Below the pieces are notes generated by a model. It saw only the letters and a program-made list of their open reading frames with translations, did not search any database and was not told the DNA's origin. This document shows positions 36,373-48,543 of a stretch of 64,000 nucleotides of DNA, in pieces. A program made the translations under genes and the position numbers. The DNA comes from Osedax fenrisi (lineage: Eukaryota > Annelida > Polychaeta > Sabellida > Siboglinidae): positions 2,054,694-2,118,693 of the forward strand of contig OZ025242.1 of the NCBI GenBank assembly GCA_964019155.1, given 5' to 3'. The stretch's first letter is position 1. Each line of letters begins with the position of its first letter.

Positions 36373-37750
36373 TACTTTATATGACCTCTGTCTAACCAAT
36401 ACTTTATATGACCTCTGTCTAACCGATACTTTATATGACCTCTGTCTAACCGATACTTTATACTACCTCTGACTAACCGATACTTTATACTACCTCTGTC
36501 TAACCGATACTTTATATGACCTCTGTCTAACCGATACTTTATATGACCTCTGTCTAACCGATACTTTATACTACCTCTGTCTAACCGATACTTTATATGA
36601 CCTCTGTCTAACCGATACTTTATATGACCTCTGTCTAACCGATACGTTATAGTACCTCTGTCTAACCGATACTTTATATGACCTCTGTCTAACCGATACT
36701 TTATATGACCTCTGTCTAACCGATACTTTATACTACCTCTGACTAACCGATACTTTATACTACCTCTGTCTAACCGATACTTTATACTACCTCTGTCTAA
36801 CCGATACTTTATACTACCTCTGTCTAACCGATACTTTATATGACCTCTGTCTAACCGATACTTTATATGACCTCTGTCTAACCGATACTTTATAGTACCT
36901 CTGTCTAACCGATACTTTATAGTACCTCTGACTAACCGATACTTTATACTACCTCTGTCTAACCGATACTTTATACTACCTCTGTCTAACCGATACTTTA
37001 TACTACCTCTGTCTAACCGATACTTTATACTACCTCTGTCTAACCGATACTTTATAGTACCTCTGTCTAACCGATATTTATATGACCTCTGTCTAACCGA
37101 TACTTTATAGTACCTCTGTCTAACCGATACTTTATAGTACCTCTGACTAACCGATACTTTATACTACCTCTGTCTAACCGATACTTTATACTACCTCTGT
37201 CTAACCGATACTTTATACTACCTCTGTCTAACTGATACTTTATATGACCTCTGTCTAACTGATACTTTATATGACCTCTGTCTAACCGATACTTTATACT
37301 ACCTCTGTCTAACCGATACTTTATACTACCTCTGTCTAACCGATACTTTATATGACCTCTGTCTAACCGATACTTTATATGACCTCTGTCTAACCGATAC
37401 TTTATACTACCTCTGACTAACCGATACTTTATACTACCTCTGTCTAACCGATACTTTATACTACCTCTGTCTAACCGATACTTTATACTACCTCTGTCTA
37501 ACCGATACTTTATACTACCTCTGTCTAACCGATACTTTATAGTACCTCTGTCTAACCGATACTTTATATGACCTCTGTCTAACCGATACTTTATAGTACC
37601 TCTGTCTAACCGATACTTTATACTACCTCTGTCTAACCGATACTTTATATTACCTCTGTCTAACCGATACTTTATACTACCTCTGTCTAACCGATACTTT
37701 ATACTACCTCTGTCTAACCTATACTTTATAGTACCTCTGTCTAACCGATA
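36373..37750. repeat. 27-bp minisatellite, about 51 copies
   Basis: Unit TAACCGATACTTTATANNAC followed by CTCTGTC, with the two-base slot alternating among TG, CT and GT. Because 27 is a multiple of three, the minus strand is open for 229 codons as IKYRLDRG plus one of S/T/H. A 1-bp loss near 37072 ends the frame. Variation falls at the amino-acid-changing slot, not at silent positions, so coding is unlikely. Confidence 0.96.
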
Positions 37751-39959
37751 TTTCATATTTAAATAATAACTATCGCGTATATTAGTTGAAACTTGATTAT
37801 TATGCCATTATCATTACTTTATATTGAATTGATTTATATATATGTGTGTGTGTATGTGTGCGTATGTTTGTTTGTATATATATAAGTATACTATAGTATA
37901 TAATGTATACATCGCGGCATCTCGGACCGACTAGATCAATATCACACGCGCACACACACGCGTACACACACACACGCGCGCGTCTACACGTATGTGGGTA
38001 ACGATACCCGTATAGGGGGAGCTGTTGTTCGTGGCTTTGTTTACACCCAACTTATGATACATTGTAACAATATTAATACCATGATTACGTAATATAATAT
38101 ACACACACATATATATAGTGCGCGTGTTGGCTTGTGTTAATATTTATATTAATAATATTAATATTATAAATAATAAATAATAATAAAAACGTAAATATAT
38201 TATCATTAGCTAGCGCCCGGTACCGCGTTTAATTATAGAACACGAATAAACAATATAACACTACAAACGTCCGCGTGTATGTTCATATGTTCACACACGC
38301 GCCGCACGTACGCACACACACACTCGTGAACGCACACACATACATTCTTGCCCACGCGATTAGTTTTATAATTTAATGATTTTTCGTTCGGTGAATATAA
38401 ACGAGTATTAACGAAAACTCAGTATTTGAATTATATTAATAAAAATGATTATATATGTAATAATTATATCCAATAAAGGTGATAGGATTTTTGATAGATC
38501 CCGTTAAACGCACACACGCATACAAATAAACGCACGTACGGAAACATACACACACGCGCATATAAACACACACTATTACGTAAGTGGTGTGCACAATAAC
38601 GCACGCGCACACACACACATACACACACGTATTCCGTCCTAGCTATTCAAATAATACTAACGACATATTAAGGACATATTAAGGACATTTTATTCCCCCG
38701 TCCGACGGTCAAAGTTCGTCGATCTGACTTCATATATACATAGTGATCGACTGCACGAGTCATACTTATATCTAGTGTCGACGTACTAGAATAGAGATTA
38801 ATGATATGTATCGATACTCGCACCTACACACACTCTCACACACACATACGCGCACACACACACTCACACATACACACTTATCGGTGGTCGTAGCGGGTAC
38901 TTGTTTGGTGTGCACACATCGCATGTACGCTGTTAGAATAGCGCGCACACACGCACGAGTGTACGCACGAGTGTACGCGCGTACACGGCACCACACTAAT
39001 GATAGAAGTGGTAATCACAGGCCCGCAGAGAATACACACACACACATCTTCCCGCCAGTGTGTACGGCGTACAGTAATGACGATGCTACAAGCTTGTAGC
39101 TTGTACTTGCTACATATATGTAGTGTATCTTCACTCATGTCCAATAGTGGTCTAAATGAGCCCGAATGTCCTGTTTCGAAACAACTGAAACATCAACAAT
39201 TTCCTGCTTCGAAACATCTGAAACATATGAAACATCATAAATTGTCGCTTCGAAAAACATCAAAAAATATGTTTCGTAACATATATAAGCCTGCAATTAT
39301 TCGATTTACCGTACTTGATTATCGAACTTGTTTATCGGATTAGATTTTTATTTTCATTTCACAGCCTCTTCTATAATAATAATTGGTGCATCCATTTGAT
39401 AATATTTATTTAAATTTAAAAAAATTTAAATAAAATTATTTTTTTTTTAATTAAAAAAAAAATGTTGTAAAAGAGAAATCTTTAAAATTCCAAAGATAAT
39501 AAACTCGATCGAGACGTTCACAAACCTGAAAAATTCGGCTCGTTTTAGATCACTACTATGCAGAGGTTGTCTATAAATATTTAACTTCTAGTTTTCTGAT
39601 GTGGTATTCTGTTCTGTGTATAGTGGGTCGGTTGAATATGATAGAGTACATCCTTGAATATGTCCTTGGTACCGCTATAAAGCTATATACATATATAATA
39701 GTTATAAGTCTAGTTTTAATGTGTGGTACTTAATAGAAGACATTAGTGCCATACTACTGCCAAATCACTGTTGAGCTCAAAGAGATTTATTACTACCATG
39801 TCTGTAATATGTTTGTAGCGTGTTTTGTGAAACTTTTGTTAACAATGACTCACCAGATGTTCATTACGTAATAGCTAAGTTAATGACGCAATGTGGCCTG
39901 TTCTGATGAGGATAGCTACCCCCGGAAGTCAACATACTGATGAAACTCTCTGTACCGCT
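37751..39959. other. Gene-free region with ACAC tracts
   Basis: Many short (CA)/(ACGC) tracts (37945-37985, 38290-38345, 38510-38630, 38825-38880), a GAAACATCTGAAACAT-type short repeat at 39175-39240, poly-A/T-rich 39410-39465. No gene with family motifs. Confidence 0.5.
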
Positions 39960-40200
39960 TGTCTCATCTATGTATGCAGATGCTGCTTTCACTGTTACTT
40001 TTCCGAAGTACTGGAACAGTCTTCCCGATGAATTACGAACCCAATTATATTTCATTACTTTTAAATGTCGACTTCATTCATATATGTTATCATTATAATT
40101 TCTTCTTTTTAAATTTATTATTATTTGTGTAACTATTTATTTGTTTCATTATTTCAACTTGACGCATATAAACGTCGATCGTTTTCAACTGAGTCGATAC
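39960..40200 (+). pseudogene. LINE C-terminal fragment
   Basis: Plus-strand translation gives ADAAFTVTFPKYWNSLPDEL followed by a LYFITFKCRLHSYM segment. The pattern of Phe-Thr-Val..Pro-Lys-x-Trp-Asn-Ser-Leu-Pro then a Phe-Lys-x-Arg-Leu helix is the conserved end of Rex1/CR1/Jockey-type LINE ORFs. The RT domain itself is absent upstream. A different element from the fragment at 23830. Confidence 0.65.
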
Positions 40201-40223
40201 ACCTTTCTTTCTATATAACACAT

Positions 40224-40254
40224 TGATTCAGAATACGATGTGCATTCTGAATCA
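40224..40254. repeat. 11-bp inverted repeat hairpin
   Basis: TGATTCAGAAT and ATTCTGAATCA separated by nine bases. Confidence 0.75.
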
Positions 40255-40485
40255 GAAATGACCATGGTAGTAAGCGTTCCAACAGTGAAGGCTATATATA
40301 GCTATAGCTTCAACGGAAGCTGACAACTGTCGAGGTGATTGTTTAGTCGATAGCGTGTCGGGCTTCGCAGTACCCCAGTGGCTACAGTGTAGGGGGTGGG
40401 GTGGGGGGGTTACCCCATTACTATATGTATGCGGGCGGGTAATTCAAGCGTATCAAGGATACTGAAGTATAATGTCTATCTTGAT

Positions 40486-40629
40486 TAGGGGGACTGGAAC
40501 GATTTTCTATGTAGTGGGTACCATCCATTCAAAATAAATTGTGTGGTAAAAGTGGGGGGTGGGACCCATACATAGGAGGTCCCCTAGATTTAAAGTGGGG
40601 GGTATGTCAGTCCCCCCCGTCCCCCCTGA
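40486..40629. mobile_element. G/C-ended MITE, copy 1
   Basis: Shares ACGATTTTCTATG, AAAATAAATTGTGTGGTAAA and AGGTCCCCCTAGATTT-like interior with 50392-50549. The ends are G-rich on the left (AGGGGGACTGGAAC) and C-rich on the right (GTCCCCCCTGA). No transposase. Confidence 0.65.
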
Positions 40630-41457
40630 TATACACGAATTACCCGCCTACGTGTATGGGGTATACTACGGGGTAACTTGAGTTATAGGGTAGTTATAGG
40701 GTGTTATTGAGGTATAGTCTGTTGAAATAACAATGCATTTACTAGTTGTATACCATTATTGAGTATACTATTATTGAAGTATTATTGTAAGAGTAACGAC
40801 GCGATTACTATGTATAGTAATGGCGCCTGTACGGGGTGAAGTAGTTAATAATAAGAACAATAAGTAGTTTGTTTAATAGATATATAATTGTGGAGTTGGA
40901 TCTTAATATTCGGATGCAACTCTATAGTATAACGTAGGACCTACTTCGTAGGTGGTAGTACCTCTAGTACAATGCATGTGTACAATACATGTGTACAATG
41001 CATGTGTATAACGTACGTACAATGTACACTGTACAATGATTTATGTGTACATTGTGTTCACGATGAATACATACGTATACGTAAAAGCCGGATGTAGATG
41101 TTATCCGCGCGCGCACCGAGTGAAGTATTAGGTTTTAGTGTTTAGATGTACCACTAGGTGGCCAGACCGTAGTCGTAGGGAGGACATGAGTCGCTGTCCT
41201 TGATCCTGGCTAATCTCAACGATAATATAAATATGGTTTGATCTTTTAATGTTGGCGGATAAAAATCGCACCTAGGTAAAGATACAATCTTATATGTGCG
41301 TTTTGTACGTGCGTTTCTACGTGGGTTTCTACGTGCGTTTACGTAATCTATATAGAGTTACGTAACAAATATCATTTTTAGAATTTACATATACATAAAT
41401 TTGTTAGAATATATATATATATATATAATTTACATATACATAAATTTGTTAGAATAC

Positions 41458-41496
<39 letters not shown>

Positions 41497-41690
41497 ATTG
41501 TACTCATTATATTTATATATGTGTATGTTTTTGTATGAATCTCAATTAATATTAGGTATACGTTACATACATACACATACATATATATATATATATATAT
41601 CAGTATAATGATACATCTTCAGCGATGATGATAATGCCAGTAGCCCTGTAAGCCACACCCGACATCATTAGGTTACCTCGGCTCGGACAT
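40630..41690. other. Upstream region of the GPCR start exon
   Basis: AT-rich with ATGCATGTGTACAA repeats (40972-41010), GTACACTGTAC palindromes (41015-41050), a duplicated AATTTACATATACATAAATT (41390 and 41428) and (TA)n 41466-41491 and 41581-41600. Any promoter would lie here or in the CpG-richer 41640-41740; no TATA box stands out. Confidence 0.45.
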
Positions 41691-41744
41691 TGACGTACGC
41701 GAGGACGCACAGACACACGAGAGAAGGAGGACGGGCCGGCAGAC

Positions 41745-41842
41745 ATGATGGAGGGGGACGGCGAAGCTGGCGATATGATGATGATGATGATGAACACTAC
41801 GACGGCGTTCCCCTACGATACGGATCAACTCGACTACTTTAT
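41745..41842 (+). CDS. GPCR gene, candidate start exon (extracellular N-terminus)
   Basis: Encodes 32 codons plus two bases: an acidic N-terminus, six Met codons in a row, a possible N-glycosylation site NTTT, then AFPYDTDQLDYF. It ends AT|GTAAGT, a perfect splice donor at 41843-41848. An in-frame TGA at 41691 precedes the first ATG (41745); the second ATG (41748) has A at -3 and G at +4, a better initiation context. The two leftover bases are completed to a codon by the single leading G of the exon at 50967, so phases agree (phase 2). A short acidic, glycosylatable leader just before TM1 is what class A peptide receptors have. The pairing of exons is inference: no transcript is available. 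Confidence 0.6.
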
Positions 41843-41865
41843 GTAAGTAGTTGCTCGGGTAACGC

Positions 41866-42440
41866 GTATCTCTTTATATGTACTCTCCGTAGCTTTATGT
41901 CCTTATATGTACTCTCCGTAGCTTTATGTCCTTATATGTACTCTCCGTAGCTTTATGTTATTATCTAAACCTCTAATATGTATATATATATCCATATATG
42001 TATATATATAAGGATATATCCTTATCTAAACTTATCTACTCTTTATGTAAGGAGTACGCGCCGCTAGTACTTACCGTAGCTTTATGTCCTTATATGTTCT
42101 TACCGTAGCTTTATGTCCTTATATGTTCTTACCGTAGCTTTATGTCCTTATATGTTCTTACCGTAGCGTTATGTCCTTATATGTTCTTACCATAGCTTTA
42201 TGTCCTTATATGTACTTACCGTAGATTTATGTCCTTATATGTTCTTACCGTAGCTTTATGTCCGTATATGTACTTGCCGTAGATGTATGTCCTTATATGT
42301 ACTTACCGTAGCGTTATGTCCTTATCTAAACTTATCTAATATTTATGTAAGTAGTACGCTCTCGGGTAACACCTATCTCCTTATCTGTACTTGCCATAGC
42401 TATATGTCCTTATATGTACTTTCCGTAGCTTTATGCATTA
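41866..42440. repeat. 29-bp intronic minisatellite just after the splice donor
   Basis: Units of CCTTATATGTACTCTCCGTA plus GCTTTATGT (29 bp; CCGTAG at 41887 and 41916), degenerating into TACTTACCGTAG variants further right. The donor-flank sequence TTTATGTAAGTAGT recurs at about 42343-42356, with a weaker GTAAGG at 42047, so the original splice-site neighbourhood has been copied into the array. Confidence 0.85.
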
Positions 42441-42763
42441 TCTAAACCTCTAATCTCCATGTCCTTATCAACACGTGAGTATCTACACGACGTCATATCA
42501 ACATACACGTACTTGTCTACGGGCGGTTATATAATCATACTTATCTATTAGTTGTTAACTAACTTCGTTATCTATGTGCTTATCACTGCGCATACGCATG
42601 TATAGTGTACAGTGTTGTACATTGTACATTGTACAGTGTACAGTGTACAGTGTTGTACATTGTACAGTGTACAGTGATGTATAAGTATGGTATGTGTCTC
42701 CTTTAAATACACTATCAGTTTTATGAGAACATTATTATTATGATATGCGAATTAAAAACACAA

Positions 42764-42805
<42 letters not shown>

Positions 42806-43337
42806 TCGATATAATTGTAGTATACTACCTATAGGTTAGTGGTTATGAATATATTTTAATTATTAGAATCAATACTCATTAATAATCACTTATCCATTAT
42901 GATCACGTACGCTATTCCGATTACATTACATTCTTATCTTTCATTGTTTCCTCGTGTACGTTCGTCAGATTAATTTATTATCAATATAAGTATTACGTAA
43001 GTATAGGTAATGATTCATTAGTAATGACTCATTACTAATGACATATAATACAATGTTCACAAAGGTGTCAGTGAATCTCTCAATATATTACATTATGATT
43101 AATACAAATAATTAACTGAAATAATCTATTAAAACATATTTACCCGCTCTTGGACTTAAATAGTTTCGATATCTCTATATTATCCATATCATTATAGTTA
43201 CTTCAATCGTATTACACTTACCTATAGTGTATACTTATAATGTGTACCCATAATGTAAACCTATAGCGTTAAGGGGGCGTATCAAGGGGGCGTGTTTACA
43301 CGGGGCCACAATGTGTTGCGCAGATCGCCTATGCTGA
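42441..43337. other. Intron 1, gene-free
   Basis: GTACATTGTACAGTGTAC palindromes at 42605-42672, (TA)n 42765-42803, TAATGACTCATTACTAATGA inverted words at about 43010-43042. No exon candidate seen. Confidence 0.55.
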
Positions 43338-43376
43338 CCATAGAGCTAGAGATAAACGTCTCTCTAGCTCTACGAT
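43338..43376. repeat. Foldback hairpin, TAGAGCTAGAGA arms
   Basis: CATAGAGCTAGAGA and TCTCTCTAGCTCTACG face each other across a six-base loop. Third occurrence of this arm sequence (see 15143 and 33453). Confidence 0.65.
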
Positions 43377-43886
43377 TCTGACACACTCTGCATACAGCAC
43401 CAGCGTGCACATTACACGTTCGTAGAGTGTGTATCAACATTGATATTCAGAATATAAAGGCTGGCATATAAGGCGTAGGCGTACCTAGATGTCTATAGGT
43501 GTAGCTATATACATGCATTCTGCGTACGAATTATCGTCTCTTATTATCGCCTCTTATTATCGCTCACACTCGTCAGAATATCACACGATCGCCGTGGTAC
43601 GGATAGCGATATGGCAATAGCTAGCTAATTGTGTTTAAAAGTTAACATTCAAATACAAAATGAAATATATTATATATATATATATACACATACATAGTGT
43701 ATTACATAGTGTATTACATACATGTAAATGTATTGGAATACGGAACGGAATAGATGACAACGAGCTACGATTTAATTAAATTTATAATGAAACCCAGTCT
43801 CGTAATATCATAGTAGCATATTAAATATATGTAATAAATGCTAACATTCATATATATTTATATATATATTGTTGTTATGTTTATTT

Positions 43887-43980
43887 TGTGGAGTCCTTTC
43901 ATCCCATCCAGGAACTTAGATGAAGTTTTTCACTTATAACCATATATGGCTCTAATGTCCCTTCGAAGCCGCTAACATAG
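43887..43980 (-). mobile_element. tRNA-SINE, 3' fragment (copy D)
   Basis: GGAGTCCTTTCATCCCATCC through CTCTAATGTCCCTTCGAAGC match the 3' third of the SINE on the minus strand. The head is missing; the broken edge directly abuts coding sequence of a decayed RTE element at 43981. It lies inside intron 1 of the GPCR gene. Confidence 0.85.
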
Positions 43981-44928
43981 TGGACTAGATCGTTAATTAT
44001 TACTTTACACGGAAAGGATGTAATCATAAATGTGAAAACTATAGAATAATAAGTCTTATTACATTCAATCAAAATTATGCTGAACATAATCTTTCGTAAA
44101 CTGCAACATACCAATGAAGAATTTATAGCCAAAAAACAATGCGATTTAGAGTTGGTAGAAGTACCAGCGAACACATTTTCAACTTAAGATTAATTTCGGA
44201 AATATATTCTTTACATGATAATATCATATATTTATTGTAAAAGCTTTTGATAGAATATGGCACAAAGCATTATGGGCTGCCATGAAATAATTCAACATCA
44301 ACGCTAAAGTAATCAAAGCAATATAGAATCTATATAGAAAAACAACGAGTGCAATATATATTTATATTAATATAGAAGAATGGTTTCAAGAGAACTGGTA
44401 TAATATGTCTGCACTCTCCGACACTTTTTGATATTACGTCAGAAATTATCATGAATGAAACGCTGAAAAAATACGAAGGCTTAGTAAAAATTGGCGGAAA
44501 AATGTTCACAAACTTAGGATTTGCAGATGATATAGACGGATTAGAGAGCTCGGAACTAGAACCGGTAAGCGTAACCAGTAACTTAGATCATACAGCGAAA
44601 GAGTATGATATGGATATCAACGAGACAAAGATGAATATAATGACTAATTCAGAAGGACATTTCAACTCGGAAATAAAAATTAATGATAAAACACTAAAAA
44701 TAGTCGAATAATTCAAAAACATCGGAAGTATTATAGATGAGTCATGATCATAGAAGATACTTGACGGAACCGCACAGACGATAGCTGTTCCAACTAAACT
44801 GTACATAATTTAGAATGTCGAGTCTATAGCTATACAATACAATATCCTACTGGTGCGATCACGAGTACGGTCAAAGGTCATGTATGCGTGCGAAACGTGG
44901 ACCTTAAATAATGAACGTTATTTTACCA

Positions 44929-45085
44929 TTTACCTATCCCATAGTATTTGGATGCCGTAGACCCTACGGCGTAGGGGCGCAGTAGATTTCGTCACAATTG
45001 TTGTCCATCCCTATCTATTTTCTGCAGCTCTCATCGCTTTATTTATATCAAGACCATTTCACGATATATTCTTGCCATAGCATTT
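44929..45085 (-). pseudogene. Nested antisense RTE 3'-end fragment
   Basis: Between YACETWTLNNER and IIKALAMRC of the plus-strand LINE, about 160 bp interrupt the reading. Read on the minus strand this insert encodes WQEYIVKWS, NKAMRAAENR, then GWTTIVTKSTAPLRRRV (with frame changes). That is the same C-terminal pattern (KA.RAA..R....IV..S..PL) as the host element at 45410-45475. It therefore looks like a 5'-truncated copy of a related RTE inserted in reverse. Confidence 0.6.
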
Positions 45086-45470
45086 TTGGCCTAACAATGA
45101 ACTACGACGTATAATCAAAGCACTAGCCATGCGATGTATAGGTCACTACTCAACATCAGCTATAAAGATTGAATAACAAACGTCGAATCAATTCAAAGAG
45201 TCACAAATGAAATTAGACCACGTTCAGAACTACTTGCGATGGTATTGAGAGAAACTGAAATGGTGTGATCACGTCAAGAGATCGAACACCACGGCCAACA
45301 CGATTCTGCGAGGAACCTTCGATGGCAGAAGAGGGGTATGTCGTCCAAGGACATTTGATGACAAGACAACGTCAGTGAATGGAACCGTTCTCGAAATGAG
45401 AAAAGCGCTGAGAGCGGCGAAAGATCGAATTGGTCGGATGAGGAGGAGGAGGATTGTGAAGAACTCAATT

Positions 45471-45492
45471 TCGCCCCTATATATAGGGGCGA
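45471..45492. repeat. Perfect 22-bp palindrome in RTE 3' region
   Basis: TCGCCCCTATA and its exact reverse complement TATAGGGGCGA abut. It falls within the ORF remnant just before the element's end. Confidence 0.8.
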
Positions 45493-45560
45493 GATTGAAA
45501 GGGGACAAACGTATGGCACCCACATTATACAGGATAGTTTATAGGTTAAAGGTTAAATAA

Positions 45561-45629
45561 ATATATACAAAACTTTCGTTTATATTATAATATATAATAA
45601 TAGTATATAGAAAAATAAATACAAATAAG

Positions 45630-45674
<45 letters not shown>

Positions 45675-46131
45675 TCATATTTTATATATGACGTGGAAAA
45701 GGTAACATTTAATATATATATTTATATTCTAGCAATAATTTTACCAATTAACTGTTTTTATATTATGCAATATGTTTAGAAAAGAGTAATCAAAATGACG
45801 GAATTCTAAAGAGTTCAGTAATTATATTACATCACATTGTTTGCTGAGTTGACATTGAAAAAATATAAATGATATATATATATATATATATACTTATATA
45901 TATATATATCATTTATATAACTTAAGTTATTAAATTCATTAGAAAATCGGTTGTGCATGAAAATAAAATTATTTGCTTTTTTTTAATTACTTTAATACAT
46001 TTATGCACTGCAATGGTATATAATACAACATTATAATGTCATGCATAACACACGTATATAGTGTAGGATACACATACATACATACGTATATATTTGTGTA
46101 TGACAAAATATAAATACAAATTTATATATAT

Positions 46132-46206
<75 letters not shown>

Positions 46207-47753
46207 GGTACACGTAAATACAAATAAATACAAGTAAATATAACTAGCCTTAGCTTATACACAATTCATATTTATAAAATAATTTACAAAATATTACATA
46301 AATCACAAAAATCTAAAAATAAAAGTTAAAACGATTGAGTGTGTGTGCGGTCAAAATGTAAAATATTGAATATATTCATGCTAAATTAAATGCATAGATA
46401 CTACACGCTAACATATCACTTATACATAGGATTATACAACTAGTGTAGGCTACTAACCGAAGCTTTGATGTGGTCCAATTGCGAGAATGTCATTGTTAGA
46501 TTATGAATTTAATATGTAAATAAAACCCGTCTGCGCTGTACGAATTAGAAAAATGCAATATATAAATAAATTATCTTAAAATCATATTTACTTAATACAT
46601 ATTAAGTATATAACATATGTATACATGACGAATTATATGCATAAATAGTAAAATACACGTAATGCATTGAATACGCGTGTATAGAAATACTACTAAATAT
46701 CGACGATTAAGTCATGAGTAATACATATTTTAGAAAATATAGTCTGCTTTAATTATAATTAAATAACGACTCTCTAGTCTGCGAAGTTTGAGAGAAAATT
46801 GTATAGAACACAAATAATAAACAAAGATAATAATAAATAAGTGATTCATACTTCTAAATTGCATTTAATTTATTCGACAAATATATTCACTAAACCGGAA
46901 AAAAAGTCTTAACATTCCAATACAAATATACACACCACATTATATATATATATTAATTAAATAAATGTAATATTTATATATGGTGATGTTTAATATATGT
47001 TGGTTTTTAATATATTTAATATATCCTACTTATATAAATGCACTTATATTTAAAAATAATAAATTCGCAGAGTTCAAATACCGGCATGCTATTCTATTTT
47101 TAATGCGAAATCATTAAATTGATATATTTGTAAGCGTGGTATTTACAATTTATGGTTTATAGGGTACATTCGGGTGTATTATTATTTATGCGGTGATAAA
47201 TCGTAATTTAATTTATTCTTTAAAAGGTGATTTTTTGATATAAATCATGTACATGTACTGAAGTTAATGAAGGTAGTGTTGCTATGCATGATATATTATA
47301 CGCTAAATGTGGTAATAATGTATTTATTATAGGCATTGTTGGGAATTATTCTATATTTGTTAATTCAATAAACAAATATAATCGAATATAATCGAATATA
47401 TATATACATATATTTAAACACAATCGTCAATAACACTTAATCACACAAATTGTATATATCACAGGAGTTTTTTTTATAAATAAGCCATACAACCAATCAA
47501 TCAATCAATATATATATACATAGTAAATTCTTATTAATAATGTTAAGAAGGTGAAGTATACTACATACAAGTATCTATGTCTACTATAGTATACTAGCTA
47601 CTACTGTTATAGCTATAGCTACTATGTCTACTATAGTAGCCCACCGGAAGCTGTCGTCAGACACGTACAGATGCACCCACCACCACCGTGGGTAATACCT
47701 AGCTCGGTGACGCGTAATGACGCAACTATTACGTAATCATACTTTCTCACATA
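45561..47753. other. Intron 1, gene-free AT-rich
   Basis: Long (TA)n at 45634-45671, 45872-45910 and 46133-46191; CAATCAATCAATCAATA at 47494-47508 looks like a LINE tail; repeated CTACTATGTCTACTATAG words at 47575-47640. No exon candidate or conserved protein segment seen. Confidence 0.55.
46133..46191. repeat. (TA)n microsatellite
   Basis: About 28 TA units, among the longest in the window. Confidence 0.95.
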
Positions 47754-47785
47754 AAAACAATAACAACAATAATAATAACAACAAT

Positions 47786-47830
<45 letters not shown>

Positions 47831-47944
47831 AACAATCACAACAATAACAACAACAACAATAATAACAACAACAATAACAACAACAACAACAACAACAACA
47901 ATAACAATCACAACAATAACAATAACAACAATAACAATAATAAT

Positions 47945-47983
<39 letters not shown>

Positions 47984-48013
47984 AACAACAACAACAACAA
48001 CAACAACAACAAT
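47754..48013. repeat. (AAC)n/(AAT)n compound trinucleotide array
   Basis: About 260 bp of AAC with AAT interruptions and two ATCACAAC breaks. Gives poly-Asn and poly-Cys/Tyr frames that are artefacts. Intronic. Confidence 0.96.
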
Positions 48014-48078
48014 CTTTCGTCATGTATGTACCACACGTACTAGGTAGTAGATCATTGTAATAGTGTATCGTATATATA

Positions 48079-48499
48079 CAGTCAATTCTCGATAAGTCGG
48101 ACACATTTAGTTGGTTTGTTGGATGTGTATCTAGTTCCATGTTAAATTAATAGGATAAGTCGGATAAGTTGGAATGGATAACTCGGACTTTTCTATAAGT
48201 CGGACACATATTATTGTCATTTTTATGATTTTATACTGGATAAGTCGGACTTTTTATAAATTGTCAGAAATATTTACTTTAAATAATGAATATTATAATT
48301 TTAGTAAGTAATATTATTGAATACAACATTTTATGATGTTGATTGTTGCATAATTCCACATTTCCGTAACCCTTTAACTCACGCTGCGCATATCATGTCT
48401 TATTTGCATGATATTCTGAATCTCGGATGAGTCGGACATCTCGCTAAGTCGGACACTTTTCCCGGTCCCTTGCGAGTCCGACTTATCGGGAGTTGACTG
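48079..48499 (+). mobile_element. pogo/Tigger-like MITE, family 1 copy 3
   Basis: CAGTCAATTCTCGATAAGTC at left, ATCGGGAGTTGACTG at right, TA on both flanks. 421 bp and collinear with 35349-35803, lacking about 30 bp near the left end. Intronic. Confidence 0.9.
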
Positions 48500-48506
48500 T
48501 ATATAG

Positions 48507-48543
<37 letters not shown>

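Larger units (their letters stand above)
43981..45560 (+). pseudogene. Decayed RTE-like LINE, RT domain to 3' end
   Basis: Frame-by-frame translation shows RT motifs in order: WTRSLII at 43981, an ENYRIISLI-like motif near 44035, an F-D-R-I-W-H segment near 44248, FADDIDGL at about 44518-44541 (catalytic FADD), and EYDMDINETKMNIMTNSEG at 44601-44657. Then YACETWTLNNER near 44885, and after an interruption IIKALAMRC at about 45111. The C-terminal VKRSNTTANTILRGTFDGRR spans 45277-45336, and AAKDRIG with RRIVKNSISP is close to 45410-45475. Multiple stops and shifts: inactive. Different family from the intact LINE at 20023 (FADD rather than YADD). Sits in intron 1 of the GPCR. Confidence 0.85.

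Noticed and set aside
36373..37750. CRISPR-like array
   Set aside because: Units are contiguous 27-bp repeats with no unique spacers, in animal DNA.
38999..39343. 114-codon plus-strand frame
   Set aside because: Partly ACAC tract and partly GAAACATCTGAAACAT repeats; no domain signal.
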